DNA of 64,000 nt from Crocinitomicaceae bacterium (lineage in GTDB: Bacteria > Bacteroidota > Bacteroidia > Flavobacteriales_D > Crocinitomicaceae): NCBI GenBank assembly GCA_023957475.1, contig JAMLHA010000012.1:40940-104939 (forward strand), written 5' to 3'. Shown piece after piece: positions 56,399-64,000 of the stretch (position 1 is the first letter of the stretch; every line of letters begins with the position of its first letter). The position numbers and the translations under genes are program-made. The notes below the pieces were generated by a model. It searched no databases, had not been told where the DNA came from, and was given only the letters and a program-made list of their open reading frames with translations.

Positions 56399-58282
56399 AT
56401 GAAATTTTCAGTAAGAACGCTGTTTATTATTTTATCAACTATTTCGTTATTTTCTTCTTGTTCTGTTGATTCTGATGACACGTTATCGATTGTCAAACAA
56501 CACGTAGCAAGGGTTGGTGACATTCATTCTTATGCCAATTTAGATCAAATAAGAACCAAACATTTGCATTTAGATTTAGATGTAAATTTTTCCAATAAGA
56601 CAATTTATGGTGTTGCACGACATCAAATGGAGCGTTTGAAAGACACCGATACAGCCATTTTTGATATCAAATATTTGGATATTCAAAAGGTGACTACAGG
56701 TAAGGATAAAGAAAAAGATGCCGATTACGTTATTGGTAAAAATGATTCTATTCTTGGAGCACCGTTGATGATTGCTATTGATTCAACAGTGAAATACATC
56801 AACATTTATTATAAAACAACGGATAAAACAGAAGCTTTGGATTGGTTGGATCCTGAGTTGACTGAAGGAAAAAAATATCCGTTTTTGTATTCGCAAGGTG
56901 AAAGTATCTTAACACGTTCTTGGATACCTATTCAAGGAAGTCCTTCAAATAGAATTACTTACTCTGCTGATGTGAAAGTTCCAAAAGAGTTTTTAGCCAT
57001 AATGAGTGCTCAAAACCCACAAAAGAAAAACGATACAGGTATGTATCATTTTGAAATGAATCAACCTATTCCAGCCTATTTAATTGCTATTGCTGTTGGA
57101 AATATTGATTACAAATCTTTGGGAAGTAACTGTGGAGTTTACTCGGAACCAGAATTATTAGATGCTTGTGCGAATGAATTGGAAGATTTACCAAAAATGA
57201 TTCATGCTGCAGAAAATTTATTTGGCAAATACCAATGGGAACAATACGATGTAATAGTTTTACCATATTCTTTTCCTTTTGGAGGTATGGAGAATCCACG
57301 CTTAACATTTGCAAATCCAACATTGATAACAGGCGACAAATCTTTGGTAACGGTAATTGCACATGAATTGGCTCATTCTTGGTCGGGTAATTTGGTAACG
57401 AATGCTTCGTGGGAAGATTTTTGGTTAAACGAAGGATTTACTGTTTATTTGGAAAACAGAATCATGGAGAGTATTTATGGTAAAGATGTTGCAGATATTC
57501 ATACCGTGATTGAATTTCAGGAATTGCAAAGAACATTGGAGCACATTGATTTGGATGACACCCGATTAAAGTTAAATCTTGAAGGAAGAAATCCAGATGA
57601 TGCGATGACTGATGTGGCGTATATTAAAGGCGCTTATTTCTTAAAAACATTGGAAAATGAAGTTGGTCGCTCAAAATTTGATAAGTTTTTGAATAGTTAT
57701 TTTGCTCATTTTTCATTTAAAACACTTTCTACAGAAGACTTTGTTAATTATTTAGAGAAGAATTTATTAAAACCCAATCATGTTCGATTTAATGTAGAAG
57801 AATGGATTTATGGTGAAAATATCCCTTCTAATTGCATAAAAATTACTTCTAAGCGATTGGAAAAGGTTGAAAAATTAGCAAAAGATGTTGGTCAGGGGAA
57901 AATTGAAAAATTAAAAAATTATCAATTAAAAGATTTAGTAACGCAAGAATGGATGTCATTTATTCGAAAATTACCTAAAGACATCAGTGCTAAAACAATG
58001 AAAGCTATAGATGATAAATTGAATTTCAAAAATTGTGGAAATTCCGAAATAATGTGTGAATGGTACATTGTAGCAGTCAAAAGAGGTTATACATTGGCTC
58101 AACCGAATATTGAGAAATTCCTCAATAAAACAGGTCGAATGAAATATTTAGAGCCAATTTACGAAAGCTTATACACGAGTCAATATCCTGGCGATAAAGA
58201 ATTGGCATTAAAAATTTATCAAGAAGCCAAAAAGAACTACCACCCTGTAGCAAGGATTGGTGTAGAATCCATTTTGAAATAA
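56399..58282 (+). CDS. M1 family aminopeptidase lipoprotein (leukotriene A4 hydrolase-like)
   Basis: The 627-residue zinc peptidase has a lipoprotein signal (LFIILSTISLFSSCSVD), the exopeptidase motif FGGMENP, the zinc site HELAHSW with the downstream Glu in NEGFTVYLENR, and a helical C-terminal domain like leukotriene A4 hydrolases. It would trim N-terminal residues from peptides in the periplasm or at the surface. Length is normal. The 3' end overlaps the 3' end of the convergent lysA gene by 46 bases, an unusually long overlap. Confidence 0.93.
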   Translation: MKFSVRTLFIILSTISLFSSCSVDSDDTLSIVKQHVARVGDIHSYANLDQIRTKHLHLDLDVNFSNKTIYGVARHQMERLKDTDTAIFDIKYLDIQKVTTGKDKEKDADYVIGKNDSILGAPLMIAIDSTVKYINIYYKTTDKTEALDWLDPELTEGKKYPFLYSQGESILTRSWIPIQGSPSNRITYSADVKVPKEFLAIMSAQNPQKKNDTGMYHFEMNQPIPAYLIAIAVGNIDYKSLGSNCGVYSEPELLDACANELEDLPKMIHAAENLFGKYQWEQYDVIVLPYSFPFGGMENPRLTFANPTLITGDKSLVTVIAHELAHSWSGNLVTNASWEDFWLNEGFTVYLENRIMESIYGKDVADIHTVIEFQELQRTLEHIDLDDTRLKLNLEGRNPDDAMTDVAYIKGAYFLKTLENEVGRSKFDKFLNSYFAHFSFKTLSTEDFVNYLEKNLLKPNHVRFNVEEWIYGENIPSNCIKITSKRLEKVEKLAKDVGQGKIEKLKNYQLKDLVTQEWMSFIRKLPKDISAKTMKAIDDKLNFKNCGNSEIMCEWYIVAVKRGYTLAQPNIEKFLNKTGRMKYLEPIYESLYTSQYPGDKELALKIYQEAKKNYHPVARIGVESILK

Positions 58283-59418
58283 CTTTTGATCGCGTCTCTT
58301 AGATTGTAACGGGAAGCCATTACCTCTCCATAAGCCCCTGCTGAGCGTATCGCTAAGTAATCTCCTCTGGAAAGTTCTGGCAATTCAATCTCTTTTGCAA
58401 ATGTGTCAGAACTTTCACAAATTGGACCAACCACATCATACATCATAGAAGTTGATAATGCTTGGGTGCTTAATTTTTCAATTTTATGATACGCTTGATA
58501 CAATGCTGGTCGAATTAATTCTGTCATTCCGGCATCAACGATTGCAAATCGTTTTTTTATACCCGATTTCACATATTGAACAGATGTAATAAGTGAACCA
58601 CATTGCGCAACTAATGATCTTCCTAATTCAAAATGAACTTCTTGATTTGGTCTGACTTCCAAAAACTTCTCAAAGATTGCAAAATAGGTTTCAAAATCAG
58701 TGATAGCATTTGTATCAGGGTTTTTATAGTCAACCCCTAACCCACCACCAACGTTTATTGTTTTCAGGTAAATACCTCTTTCTTCAAACCAAGTGTTCCA
58801 TTCGTTTACTTTTACGCACAAGCTTTTAAAAACATTCATTTCTAAGATTTGTGAGCCAATATGGAAATGAATGCCCTGCAATTCCAAAAAAGGATTTGAT
58901 TTTACAAGAGAAATACACGTTTGAATATTACTTGGCAAAATACCAAATTTATTTTCATCCAATCCTGTTGTAATGTAGTGATGTGTTTGAGCGTCAACAT
59001 TTGGGTTGATACGTAGAGCAATATTTGCTTTTAGTTGCAATTTAGCAGCTAATTCACCGATGACAATTAATTCTTCGATAGATTCAACATTGAAAGCAAA
59101 AATCTCATTATTTAAAGCAAAAATAATTTCCTTTTCTGTTTTTCCAACACCAGCAAACGTAATCTTTGATGCAGCAACACCAATTTCGATTGCTTTTTTA
59201 ATTTCATTTCCAGAAACACAGTCGGCTCCAAAACCAAATTTTTTTATTGTTTGCAATAGCACATCGTTGTAATTTGCTTTGTAAGCATAATGTACGTGGA
59301 AATTTCTTTTTTCAGCAGCTTCTTTCACAACCGATAAAGTTTCATTTAACAAATTGATGTCATAGAAATAAAAAGGTGTTTCTATTTCTTTCAATGCTTT
59401 TATTAATTCGTTATTCAT
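58237..59418 (-). CDS. lysA: Diaminopimelate decarboxylase
   Basis: The 393-residue fold-III PLP enzyme converts meso-diaminopimelate to lysine. The PLP Lys is in HYAYKANYN, the second active site is in VGPICESSDTFAKE, and GGGLGVDY binds the phosphate. The last 15 codons lie over the M1 peptidase gene and may be an extension beyond the conserved C terminus (AYGEVMASRYNLRDAI). It lies six bases after lysC, forming a lysine-pathway unit. Confidence 0.95.
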   Translation of the reverse strand: MNNELIKALKEIETPFYFYDINLLNETLSVVKEAAEKRNFHVHYAYKANYNDVLLQTIKKFGFGADCVSGNEIKKAIEIGVAASKITFAGVGKTEKEIIFALNNEIFAFNVESIEELIVIGELAAKLQLKANIALRINPNVDAQTHHYITTGLDENKFGILPSNIQTCISLVKSNPFLELQGIHFHIGSQILEMNVFKSLCVKVNEWNTWFEERGIYLKTINVGGGLGVDYKNPDTNAITDFETYFAIFEKFLEVRPNQEVHFELGRSLVAQCGSLITSVQYVKSGIKKRFAIVDAGMTELIRPALYQAYHKIEKLSTQALSTSMMYDVVGPICESSDTFAKEIELPELSRGDYLAIRSAGAYGEVMASRYNLRDAIKSYFKMDSTPILATGW

Positions 59419-59424
59419 CCTTAT

Positions 59425-60741
59425 TTAAAATAAATGGTTGTGCAAAGATTGAAGCGCTTCTTTTTTATCCTTAGAATCAACTAATAAAGAAATGTTGTGA
59501 TTAGAACCTCCGTAAGAAATCATTCGAATAGGTAAATGATTGATACCGTCAAGTATTTTTGCAGCGTAACCGACAGAATCTAATTCAAACGTACCAACAA
59601 CACAAATAATTGATTGATTGGTATCTACATGAACCGTTCCAAAATCACCCAAATCTTCTAATATTTCATTTAGATAGTGTGTATTGTCAATGGTTAATGA
59701 AATCGCAACCTCCGAAGTTGTAATCATGTCAATTGGAGTTTTGTAACGTTCAAAAACTTCAAATACACGACGTAAAAAACCATAAGCCAAGAGCATTCGA
59801 GAAGATTGAATACGAATTGCTGTAATATTGTCTTTTGCAGCGATTGCCTTCACGCCAAATACGGATGTGTCTCCGATTTTACTGATCAATGTGCCTGATA
59901 ACTGAGGAGCAAGAGTGTTTAATATTCTAACTGGTATATTGTATTTTTGTGCTGGAAAAATACTTTGTGGATGTAGTATTTTTGCACCAAAATAGGCTAA
60001 TTCGGCTGCTTCTTCAAAACTTAATCGAGCAATTGGTTGTGTGTTGTCAATAATTCGAGGATCGTTGTTGTGCATACCATCAATATCTGTCCATATTTGA
60101 ATTTCTTCAGCTTGAATTGCAGCTCCAATTAATGAGGCAGTATAATCAGACCCACCACGTTGTAAGTTATCAACCTCGCCAAAAGCATTTCTACAAATAA
60201 ATCCTTGTGTAATGTAAATAACTGGTTCATTGGTGTTTGTTTGCAATAATGGAGATAGATTTTGTTTGATTGATTCAATTATTGGCTCATTGTTTTCATC
60301 CGTTTTTATGAAATCCAATGCAGGAAGTAGTACCGATTTTACATTTATTTCTTCCAAATAGTAATGAAACAAAGTTGTTGAAATTAATTCACCTTGTGCT
60401 ACAATTATTTTTTCTTCAATTGGCGTAAATAAATCATTTGACAATGTATAAATGACATCAAAATGATAGTCAATTAATGCTCTACATTTTCCGATTGTTA
60501 CAGCATCAAAAAGTTCATCAATCCATCTGTAATAATTTGATTTTAAATCTGCTATTTGTTGGTGTGCTTCTACTCTTTTGTTGATTGCTAAATTTGAATT
60601 TATTTCTATTAATGCATTTGTAGTTCCTGCCATTGCTGACAAAACAACCAATTTCGTTTCATTTCTACCAATTAATTTAATTAATTTCTTTAATCTTTCA
60701 GGTGAACCTATTGAAGTGCCACCAAATTTTAATACTTTCAT
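59425..60741 (-). CDS. lysC: Aspartate kinase
   Basis: The 438-residue enzyme phosphorylates aspartate, the entry step for lysine, threonine, methionine and diaminopimelate. It starts with VLKFGGTSIGSPERL, contains the catalytic RGGSDYTASLIGAA and DIDGMHNNDPR, and has two C-terminal ACT domains (MLLAYGFLRRVFEVFER and later VGTFELDSVGYAAKI) that usually give feedback control. It is monofunctional, without a homoserine dehydrogenase domain, and stands just ahead of lysA. Confidence 0.94.
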   Translation of the reverse strand: MKVLKFGGTSIGSPERLKKLIKLIGRNETKLVVLSAMAGTTNALIEINSNLAINKRVEAHQQIADLKSNYYRWIDELFDAVTIGKCRALIDYHFDVIYTLSNDLFTPIEEKIIVAQGELISTTLFHYYLEEINVKSVLLPALDFIKTDENNEPIIESIKQNLSPLLQTNTNEPVIYITQGFICRNAFGEVDNLQRGGSDYTASLIGAAIQAEEIQIWTDIDGMHNNDPRIIDNTQPIARLSFEEAAELAYFGAKILHPQSIFPAQKYNIPVRILNTLAPQLSGTLISKIGDTSVFGVKAIAAKDNITAIRIQSSRMLLAYGFLRRVFEVFERYKTPIDMITTSEVAISLTIDNTHYLNEILEDLGDFGTVHVDTNQSIICVVGTFELDSVGYAAKILDGINHLPIRMISYGGSNHNISLLVDSKDKKEALQSLHNHLF

Positions 60742-60764
60742 TTAAAGATAATTTGAAAAGATTG

Positions 60765-60795
60765 CAAAACTATATAAAATTTTAATTTTAACAAA
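60765..60795 (-). promoter_or_regulatory. Bacteroidota-type promoter of lysC-lysA
   Basis: On the minus strand TTTG (60795-60792), a 19-base spacer and TAGTTTTG (60772-60765) make a complete consensus promoter, 24 bases before the lysC ATG. Confidence 0.75.
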
Positions 60796-60831
60796 AAAAA
60801 TATTATTTAACATTTTGTTGAAATAAAATAA

Positions 60832-60855
60832 AAGTGCATTTAAAAAAATGCACTT
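60832..60855 (-). terminator. Intrinsic terminator after folA
   Basis: AAGTGCATTT (60832-60841) pairs perfectly with AAATGCACTT (60846-60855) around four A; the minus strand continues into T-rich sequence. It lies about 105 bases past the folA stop. Confidence 0.65.
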
Positions 60856-60960
60856 CAATCTGAAACCAATCAATTGAAAAAGGTAGTTTAAAAACAAATC
60901 ATTTTTAACTAATTAAAACTAAGACGAATAAATCAAATTAAAGGTTGCATTGCATTATTA

Positions 60961-61464
60961 TCACTTGAAATACTTAATAATTTCAAAGTCAGCAATATGT
61001 CGATCATCTTGAGTGTGCTGTAAGATTGTTTCTTGTTTCCAAAGAGACGTGTCAAATTGAGGAAAAAAAACATCACAATTGAATGAATGATTAATGTGTG
61101 TGATATACATTTCATCCACAACACCTAATTCTAGTGCTTGTTTAAATATTTCTCCACCCCCAATGATATAAACAATTTTATCATTTTGTTTGGCATACTC
61201 TTTGATACATTCTTCTAAGGAATTAAACACTTTGCATCCAGAAGCTACAAAAGACTTGTTTCTTGATAAAACGGCATTTTCACGATTAGGAAGTGGTCGG
61301 AAACGCTCAGGAATAGATTCAAAATTCTTTCTACCCATAACAACGATGTGTCCTGTAGTCGTTTCCTTAAAAAACTTCATATCATCGGGCATGTGCCACG
61401 GCAAGTCATTGTTTTTGCCTATGCCTCCATCTTTATCAACAGCAACTACTAAAGAAATTTTCAT
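60961..61464 (-). CDS. folA: Dihydrofolate reductase
   Basis: The 167-residue enzyme reduces dihydrofolate to tetrahydrofolate with NADPH. It has the family start SLVVAVDKDGGIGKNNDLPW, the Asp in HMPDDMKFFKE that donates the proton, GRKNFESIPERFRPLPNREN and YIIGGGEIFKQAL. It lies two bases after thyA, the enzyme that produces dihydrofolate, so the two are translated together in the common thyA-folA order. Confidence 0.96.
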   Translation of the reverse strand: MKISLVVAVDKDGGIGKNNDLPWHMPDDMKFFKETTTGHIVVMGRKNFESIPERFRPLPNRENAVLSRNKSFVASGCKVFNSLEECIKEYAKQNDKIVYIIGGGEIFKQALELGVVDEMYITHINHSFNCDVFFPQFDTSLWKQETILQHTQDDRHIADFEIIKYFK

Positions 61465-61466
61465 AA

Positions 61467-62261
61467 TTATACAGCAACAGCAGCTTTAATATGAGGATGT
61501 GGATCGTAATTAATCAACTCAAAGTCTTCGTATTTAAACGAAAAAATGTCTTTTACTTTTGGATTAATTTTCATTGTTGGCAACGATCTTAACTCTCTTG
61601 ATAATTGCAATTTAGCTTGTTCAATGTGGTTGGAATACAAGTGTGCGTCACCTAAAGTGTGTACAAAATCACCTGGTTTCAAACCACAAACTTGAGCTAC
61701 CATCATTGTCAATAATGCATAAGAAGCGATGTTAAACGGAACTCCGAGAAATGTATCAGCACTACGTTGGTACAACTGGCAACTCAATTTTCCTTCTGCT
61801 ACATAAAATTGAAACAGTGTGTGACAAGGAGGTAAAGCCATATTGTCCACATCAGCAACGTTCCAAGCAGAAACGATCAACCTTCTTGAATCAGGGTTTT
61901 TCTTAATTTGATCAATCAATTTTGTGATTTGGTCTATTGTTTCACCATTTTTTCCTGGCCAACTTCTCCATTGATGACCGTAAACGGGACCTAAATTTCC
62001 ATTCTCATCCGCCCATTCATCCCAAATACTTACACCATTGTCCTTTAAGTACTTGATATTTGTATCTCCTTGCAAGAACCACAACAATTCATGGATAATG
62101 GAACGCAAATGCAGTTTTTTTGTTGTTATAACAGGAAAACCTTCTGATAAATCATAACGAGATTGATAACCAAAAACAGACAATGTGCCTGTTCCTGTTC
62201 GATCTTCTTTCTTTACTCCATGATCTAAAATGTGTTGGAGTAAATCGTGGTATTGTTTCAT
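61467..62261 (-). CDS. thyA: Thymidylate synthase
   Basis: The 264-residue product has the length of E. coli ThyA. Motifs are [20 protein letters not shown], the Arg region, the active-site Cys in [30 protein letters not shown] and [13 protein letters not shown]. It methylates dUMP to dTMP using methylene-tetrahydrofolate and passes dihydrofolate to FolA next door. A TAATTTTG promoter element lies upstream at 62290-62297. Confidence 0.97.
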   Translation of the reverse strand: MKQYHDLLQHILDHGVKKEDRTGTGTLSVFGYQSRYDLSEGFPVITTKKLHLRSIIHELLWFLQGDTNIKYLKDNGVSIWDEWADENGNLGPVYGHQWRSWPGKNGETIDQITKLIDQIKKNPDSRRLIVSAWNVADVDNMALPPCHTLFQFYVAEGKLSCQLYQRSADTFLGVPFNIASYALLTMMVAQVCGLKPGDFVHTLGDAHLYSNHIEQAKLQLSRELRSLPTMKINPKVKDIFSFKYEDFELINYDPHPHIKAAVAV

Positions 62262-62289
62262 AAAACTATTGAGTCTGTTGTTTGTACTA

Positions 62290-62297
62290 CAAAATTA
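62290..62297 (-). promoter_or_regulatory. TAnnTTTG -7 element of thyA-folA
   Basis: On the minus strand TAATTTTG lies 28 bases before the thyA ATG. No -33 match at the usual distance. Confidence 0.4.
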
Positions 62298-62654
62298 ATC
62301 AATTTAGGTCTATCTTTTAAATAAGTTATCAAGACTTATTAACGATATATTTTTAATTGATAAAAGGGATTGCGTTTTATTTATTTAATTGTATCCTCCA
62401 TCAATGTTTATTTTGTTGACAAAAAATGATGATGATTTTGTTTTAATTTCTATGAAATTTATCATTAATCCATTTTGTAGGGTTATTGATAATGTATTCA
62501 GAAATGCGGTGGTAAGATTGTTCATTACGAATTATATGTTCCCAATAATTTCGTTGCCACAATTTTCCATTAAATGGTTCCCAGCCCAAATTTTTAACAC
62601 CACGAATATATTCATTGGTGGACATTGTTTTGAACCATTGTATCACCCGATGTA

Positions 62655-62680
62655 GCGGACGAACCTACGTGTTCGTCCGC
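62655..62680. repeat. Perfect hairpin at the edge of the minisatellite
   Basis: GCGGACGAAC (62655-62664) and GTTCGTCCGC (62671-62680) are perfect arms around a six-base loop. With flanking bases the match extends to a 19-bp arm with a two-base bulge (about 62643-62689), because one minisatellite unit occurs in inverted orientation. Confidence 0.65.
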
Positions 62681-62857
62681 CATCGGGTGTTCGTCCGCCA
62701 TCGGGTGTTCGTCCGCCATTGAATGTTCGTCCGATACCATTTGGTTATTTGGTGTATCGTATTTATTTAACATCACATGGTTATTCAATATTGATTGGTT
62801 GTAGGGTGTGATTTGATTGTTTGGTGTTGGATGATTGTTTGATATTGAATGTTCATT
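62660..62857 (-). repeat. 18-bp minisatellite encoding about eleven hexapeptides in the transposase
   Basis: Residues 111-176 of the N-terminal transposase frame read as eleven six-residue units: NEHSIS, NNHPTP, NNQITP, YNQSIL, NNHVML, NKYDTP, NNQMVS, DEHSMA, DEHPMA, DEHPMA, DEHVGS. Units at the distal end are nearly identical at DNA level, those nearer the HUH motif are degenerate, so expansion seems recent at one end. Confidence 0.7.
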
Positions 62858-63187
62858 CAATATCGGGGGAATGTTCAATTTATTGAGGCAGACACGTTGG
62901 TCTACCTCTACGGGGGGACCAACGTTTTCTATGATACAATGGAAATGATTGGGCATTATTATCATTTCGTGACATTTGATATCTGGAAATTTACTTTCTA
63001 ATGCGTAATACCATTTTTCAATCATTTGCCCGGCGTCATTCAATATCATTTTGGAATTTTCAATTCTACCAAATCTACAAATTCTATCTTGGCAACAAAT
63101 TGTAATAAAATACATCCCTTTTTGCGAATAATCATAATTCTTTAGACGGATACTACGACGATGATGTTTTTCAGGGTTATATTTCAT

Positions 63188-63446
63188 ATCAATTTTTATT
63201 TAATTTTAATTATTTGTAACGTGTTGATAATGTTAGTACTAACTTATTGAAAAAAACTTTTATTGGTTTCTTTCTAACAAGGGATTTAATCAAATATAAT
63301 CAAAAAAATCTTATTTATCAAAGGTGTTTTATATTATTCTTTTAAAATCAAAAAACAGGTTTGTATTGTGTTTGTTTGGGTTATTTACTTTGAAAAATAG
63401 CACTCTTTAACATTTTGTGTCAATTAAAAAAATTAATTTTGACGCC
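63188..63446. other. Gene-free interval before the acyltransferase
   Basis: About 260 bases, AT-rich with T and A runs. I see no gene, no clear terminator and no full promoter here; it is the region upstream of both the transposase relic and the acyltransferase gene. Confidence 0.5.
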
Positions 63447-63995
63447 ATGGGAAAAATTGGTTTATTTATTCTTTCATTATTTGGTTGGAAAATTGACAAA
63501 ACTCCGCCATTGGTTAACAAATGTGTTGTTTGTATGGGGCCGCATACCTCTAATTGGGATTTTGTAATTGGACGACTTACATTTTCCTACTATAAAGTAA
63601 ATACTAAATTTTTAATCAAGAAAGAATTGTTTCGCCCACCATTTGGAGGATTGATGAAGCGAATGGGTGGAATCCCTGTAGATAGAAAACACAAAAATAA
63701 TATGACAAAAACAGCTATTGAAGCTTTTCGAAAGGAAGAAAATTTGTTTTTGGTTTTTACTCCTGAAGGGACACGGAAATACAATCCCAATTGGAAAAAA
63801 GGATTTTATCACATTGCCATTGAAGCAAAAGTTCCTATTTACGTTGCGTATATCGATTATAAAAACAAAACAGGTGGTTGGGATAGTTTGTTTGAACCAA
63901 CAGGAAACATTGATGCTGATATCATTGAAATCAAGAAAAGATTGAGTAAATACACTGGTAAATTTTCAGAAAACGGAATAAAAGCAGAAGATTAG
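63447..63995 (+). CDS. Lysophospholipid acyltransferase (PlsC-like)
   Basis: From ATG 63447 the product is 182 residues; an in-frame GTG at 63417 would add ten. It has a short N-terminal hydrophobic stretch (IGLFILSLFGWKI), the acyltransferase motif I CMGPHTSNWDF with the catalytic His-X4-Asp (HTSNWD), motif II-like LIKKELFRPPFGGLMKRMGG, and motif III FTPEGTRKY with EGT. It would transfer an acyl chain to a lysophospholipid or other lipid at the inner membrane. It lies 5 bases from the window edge and is complete. The acceptor is not known. Confidence 0.85.
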   Translation: MGKIGLFILSLFGWKIDKTPPLVNKCVVCMGPHTSNWDFVIGRLTFSYYKVNTKFLIKKELFRPPFGGLMKRMGGIPVDRKHKNNMTKTAIEAFRKEENLFLVFTPEGTRKYNPNWKKGFYHIAIEAKVPIYVAYIDYKNKTGGWDSLFEPTGNIDADIIEIKKRLSKYTGKFSENGIKAED

Positions 63996-64000
63996 TATTA

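Larger units (their letters stand above)
62443..63187 (-). pseudogene. REP-associated tyrosine transposase (Y1 HUH family), frameshifted
   Basis: The N-terminal part (from 63187, 191 codons) has HHRRSIRLKNYDYSQKGMYF, ICRFGRIENSKM and the HUH metal motif in MIIMPNHFHCIIEN, as in REP-associated tyrosine transposases. It then runs into a hexapeptide repeat tract (residues 111-176). The C-terminal part lies in another frame (from about 62646): IQWFKTMSTNEYIRG, then WEPFNGKLWQRNYWEHIIR, which holds the catalytic Tyr region, and SYHRISEYIINNPTKW. A one-base change near 62640-62660 separates the two parts. It is probably a decayed single-copy element; no flanking repeats or target duplications were found. 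In the living family these enzymes move REP palindromes. Confidence 0.75.

Noticed and set aside
62389..62655. Plus-strand open frame opposite the transposase relic
   Set aside because: It is the antisense of the conserved transposase C-terminal domain.
62660..62857. Repeats read as a CRISPR array
   Set aside because: The 18-bp units are directly adjacent with no spacers and lie inside a coding frame.

Overview
The window is a low-GC chromosome segment from a member of the Bacteroidota, most likely a Flavobacteriales lineage (family not settled from sequence alone). The signs are a type IX secretion C-terminal sorting domain, PorV/PorQ-like and DUF2490 outer-membrane proteins, lipoproteins, a carbamoyl-phosphate synthase large subunit without its C-terminal regulatory domain, a PnuC/NadR pair, and many TAnnTTTG promoter elements (the Bacteroidota -7 box). 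Coding density is high, with short operons, frequent ATGA or TAATG overlaps and intrinsic terminators. No tRNA, rRNA or CRISPR array was seen.

Layout. 0-3.4 kb: end of a secreted T9SS cargo protein, then an LptF/LptG permease. 3.4-6.9 kb: three overlapping glycosyltransferase genes. 6.9-12.6 kb: lytic transglycosylase lipoprotein, sugar-nucleotide epimerase, glyA, anmK and an acyl-CoA dehydrogenase. 12.7-14.3 kb: pnuC and a NadR-like kinase fused to a GNAT domain. 14.4-17.6 kb: ABC exporter and Ppx/GppA phosphatase. 17.6-22.7 kb: three consecutive SurA/PpiC-type periplasmic folding factors and a MoxR ATPase. 22.7-25.9 kb: a damaged molybdenum/nitrate-respiration remnant (frameshifted MOT1-type transporter, NarI with a cut cytochrome c domain, the last ~59 codons of a TonB-dependent receptor, and a lipoprotein possibly related to molybdopterin oxidoreductases). 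26-32.4 kb: efp, an orphan histidine kinase, an OsmC/AhpD/AhpD/SDR operon, a formate/nitrite-type channel and a frameshifted Ada/Ogt gene. 32.4-39.4 kb: carB-carA-carB. 39.9-44.5 kb: parE-parC. 44.5-46.9 kb: DUF2490, DedA and DUF808 membrane proteins. 47-52.7 kb: a complete RND efflux operon. 52.8-56.1 kb: small secreted protein, a helix-hairpin-helix/beta-barrel protein and a PorV-like protein. 56.4-62.3 kb: M1 aminopeptidase, lysA, lysC, folA, thyA. 62.4-63.2 kb: a frameshifted REP-associated tyrosine transposase with an internal 18-bp minisatellite. 63.4-64 kb: a PlsC-like acyltransferase.

Most of the window is housekeeping. The parts most worth a second look are: (1) the 22.7-25.9 kb remnant, where two divergent genes are both cut at one point near 25100; (2) the carB duplication around carA, each copy with a related promoter/leader; (3) the transposase minisatellite and its flanking inverted copy; (4) the helix-hairpin-helix outer-membrane barrel paired with a PorV-like protein; (5) the NadR-GNAT fusion; and (6) a promoter-plus-terminator unit in the 545-bp gap before parE that could be a small RNA or attenuator.
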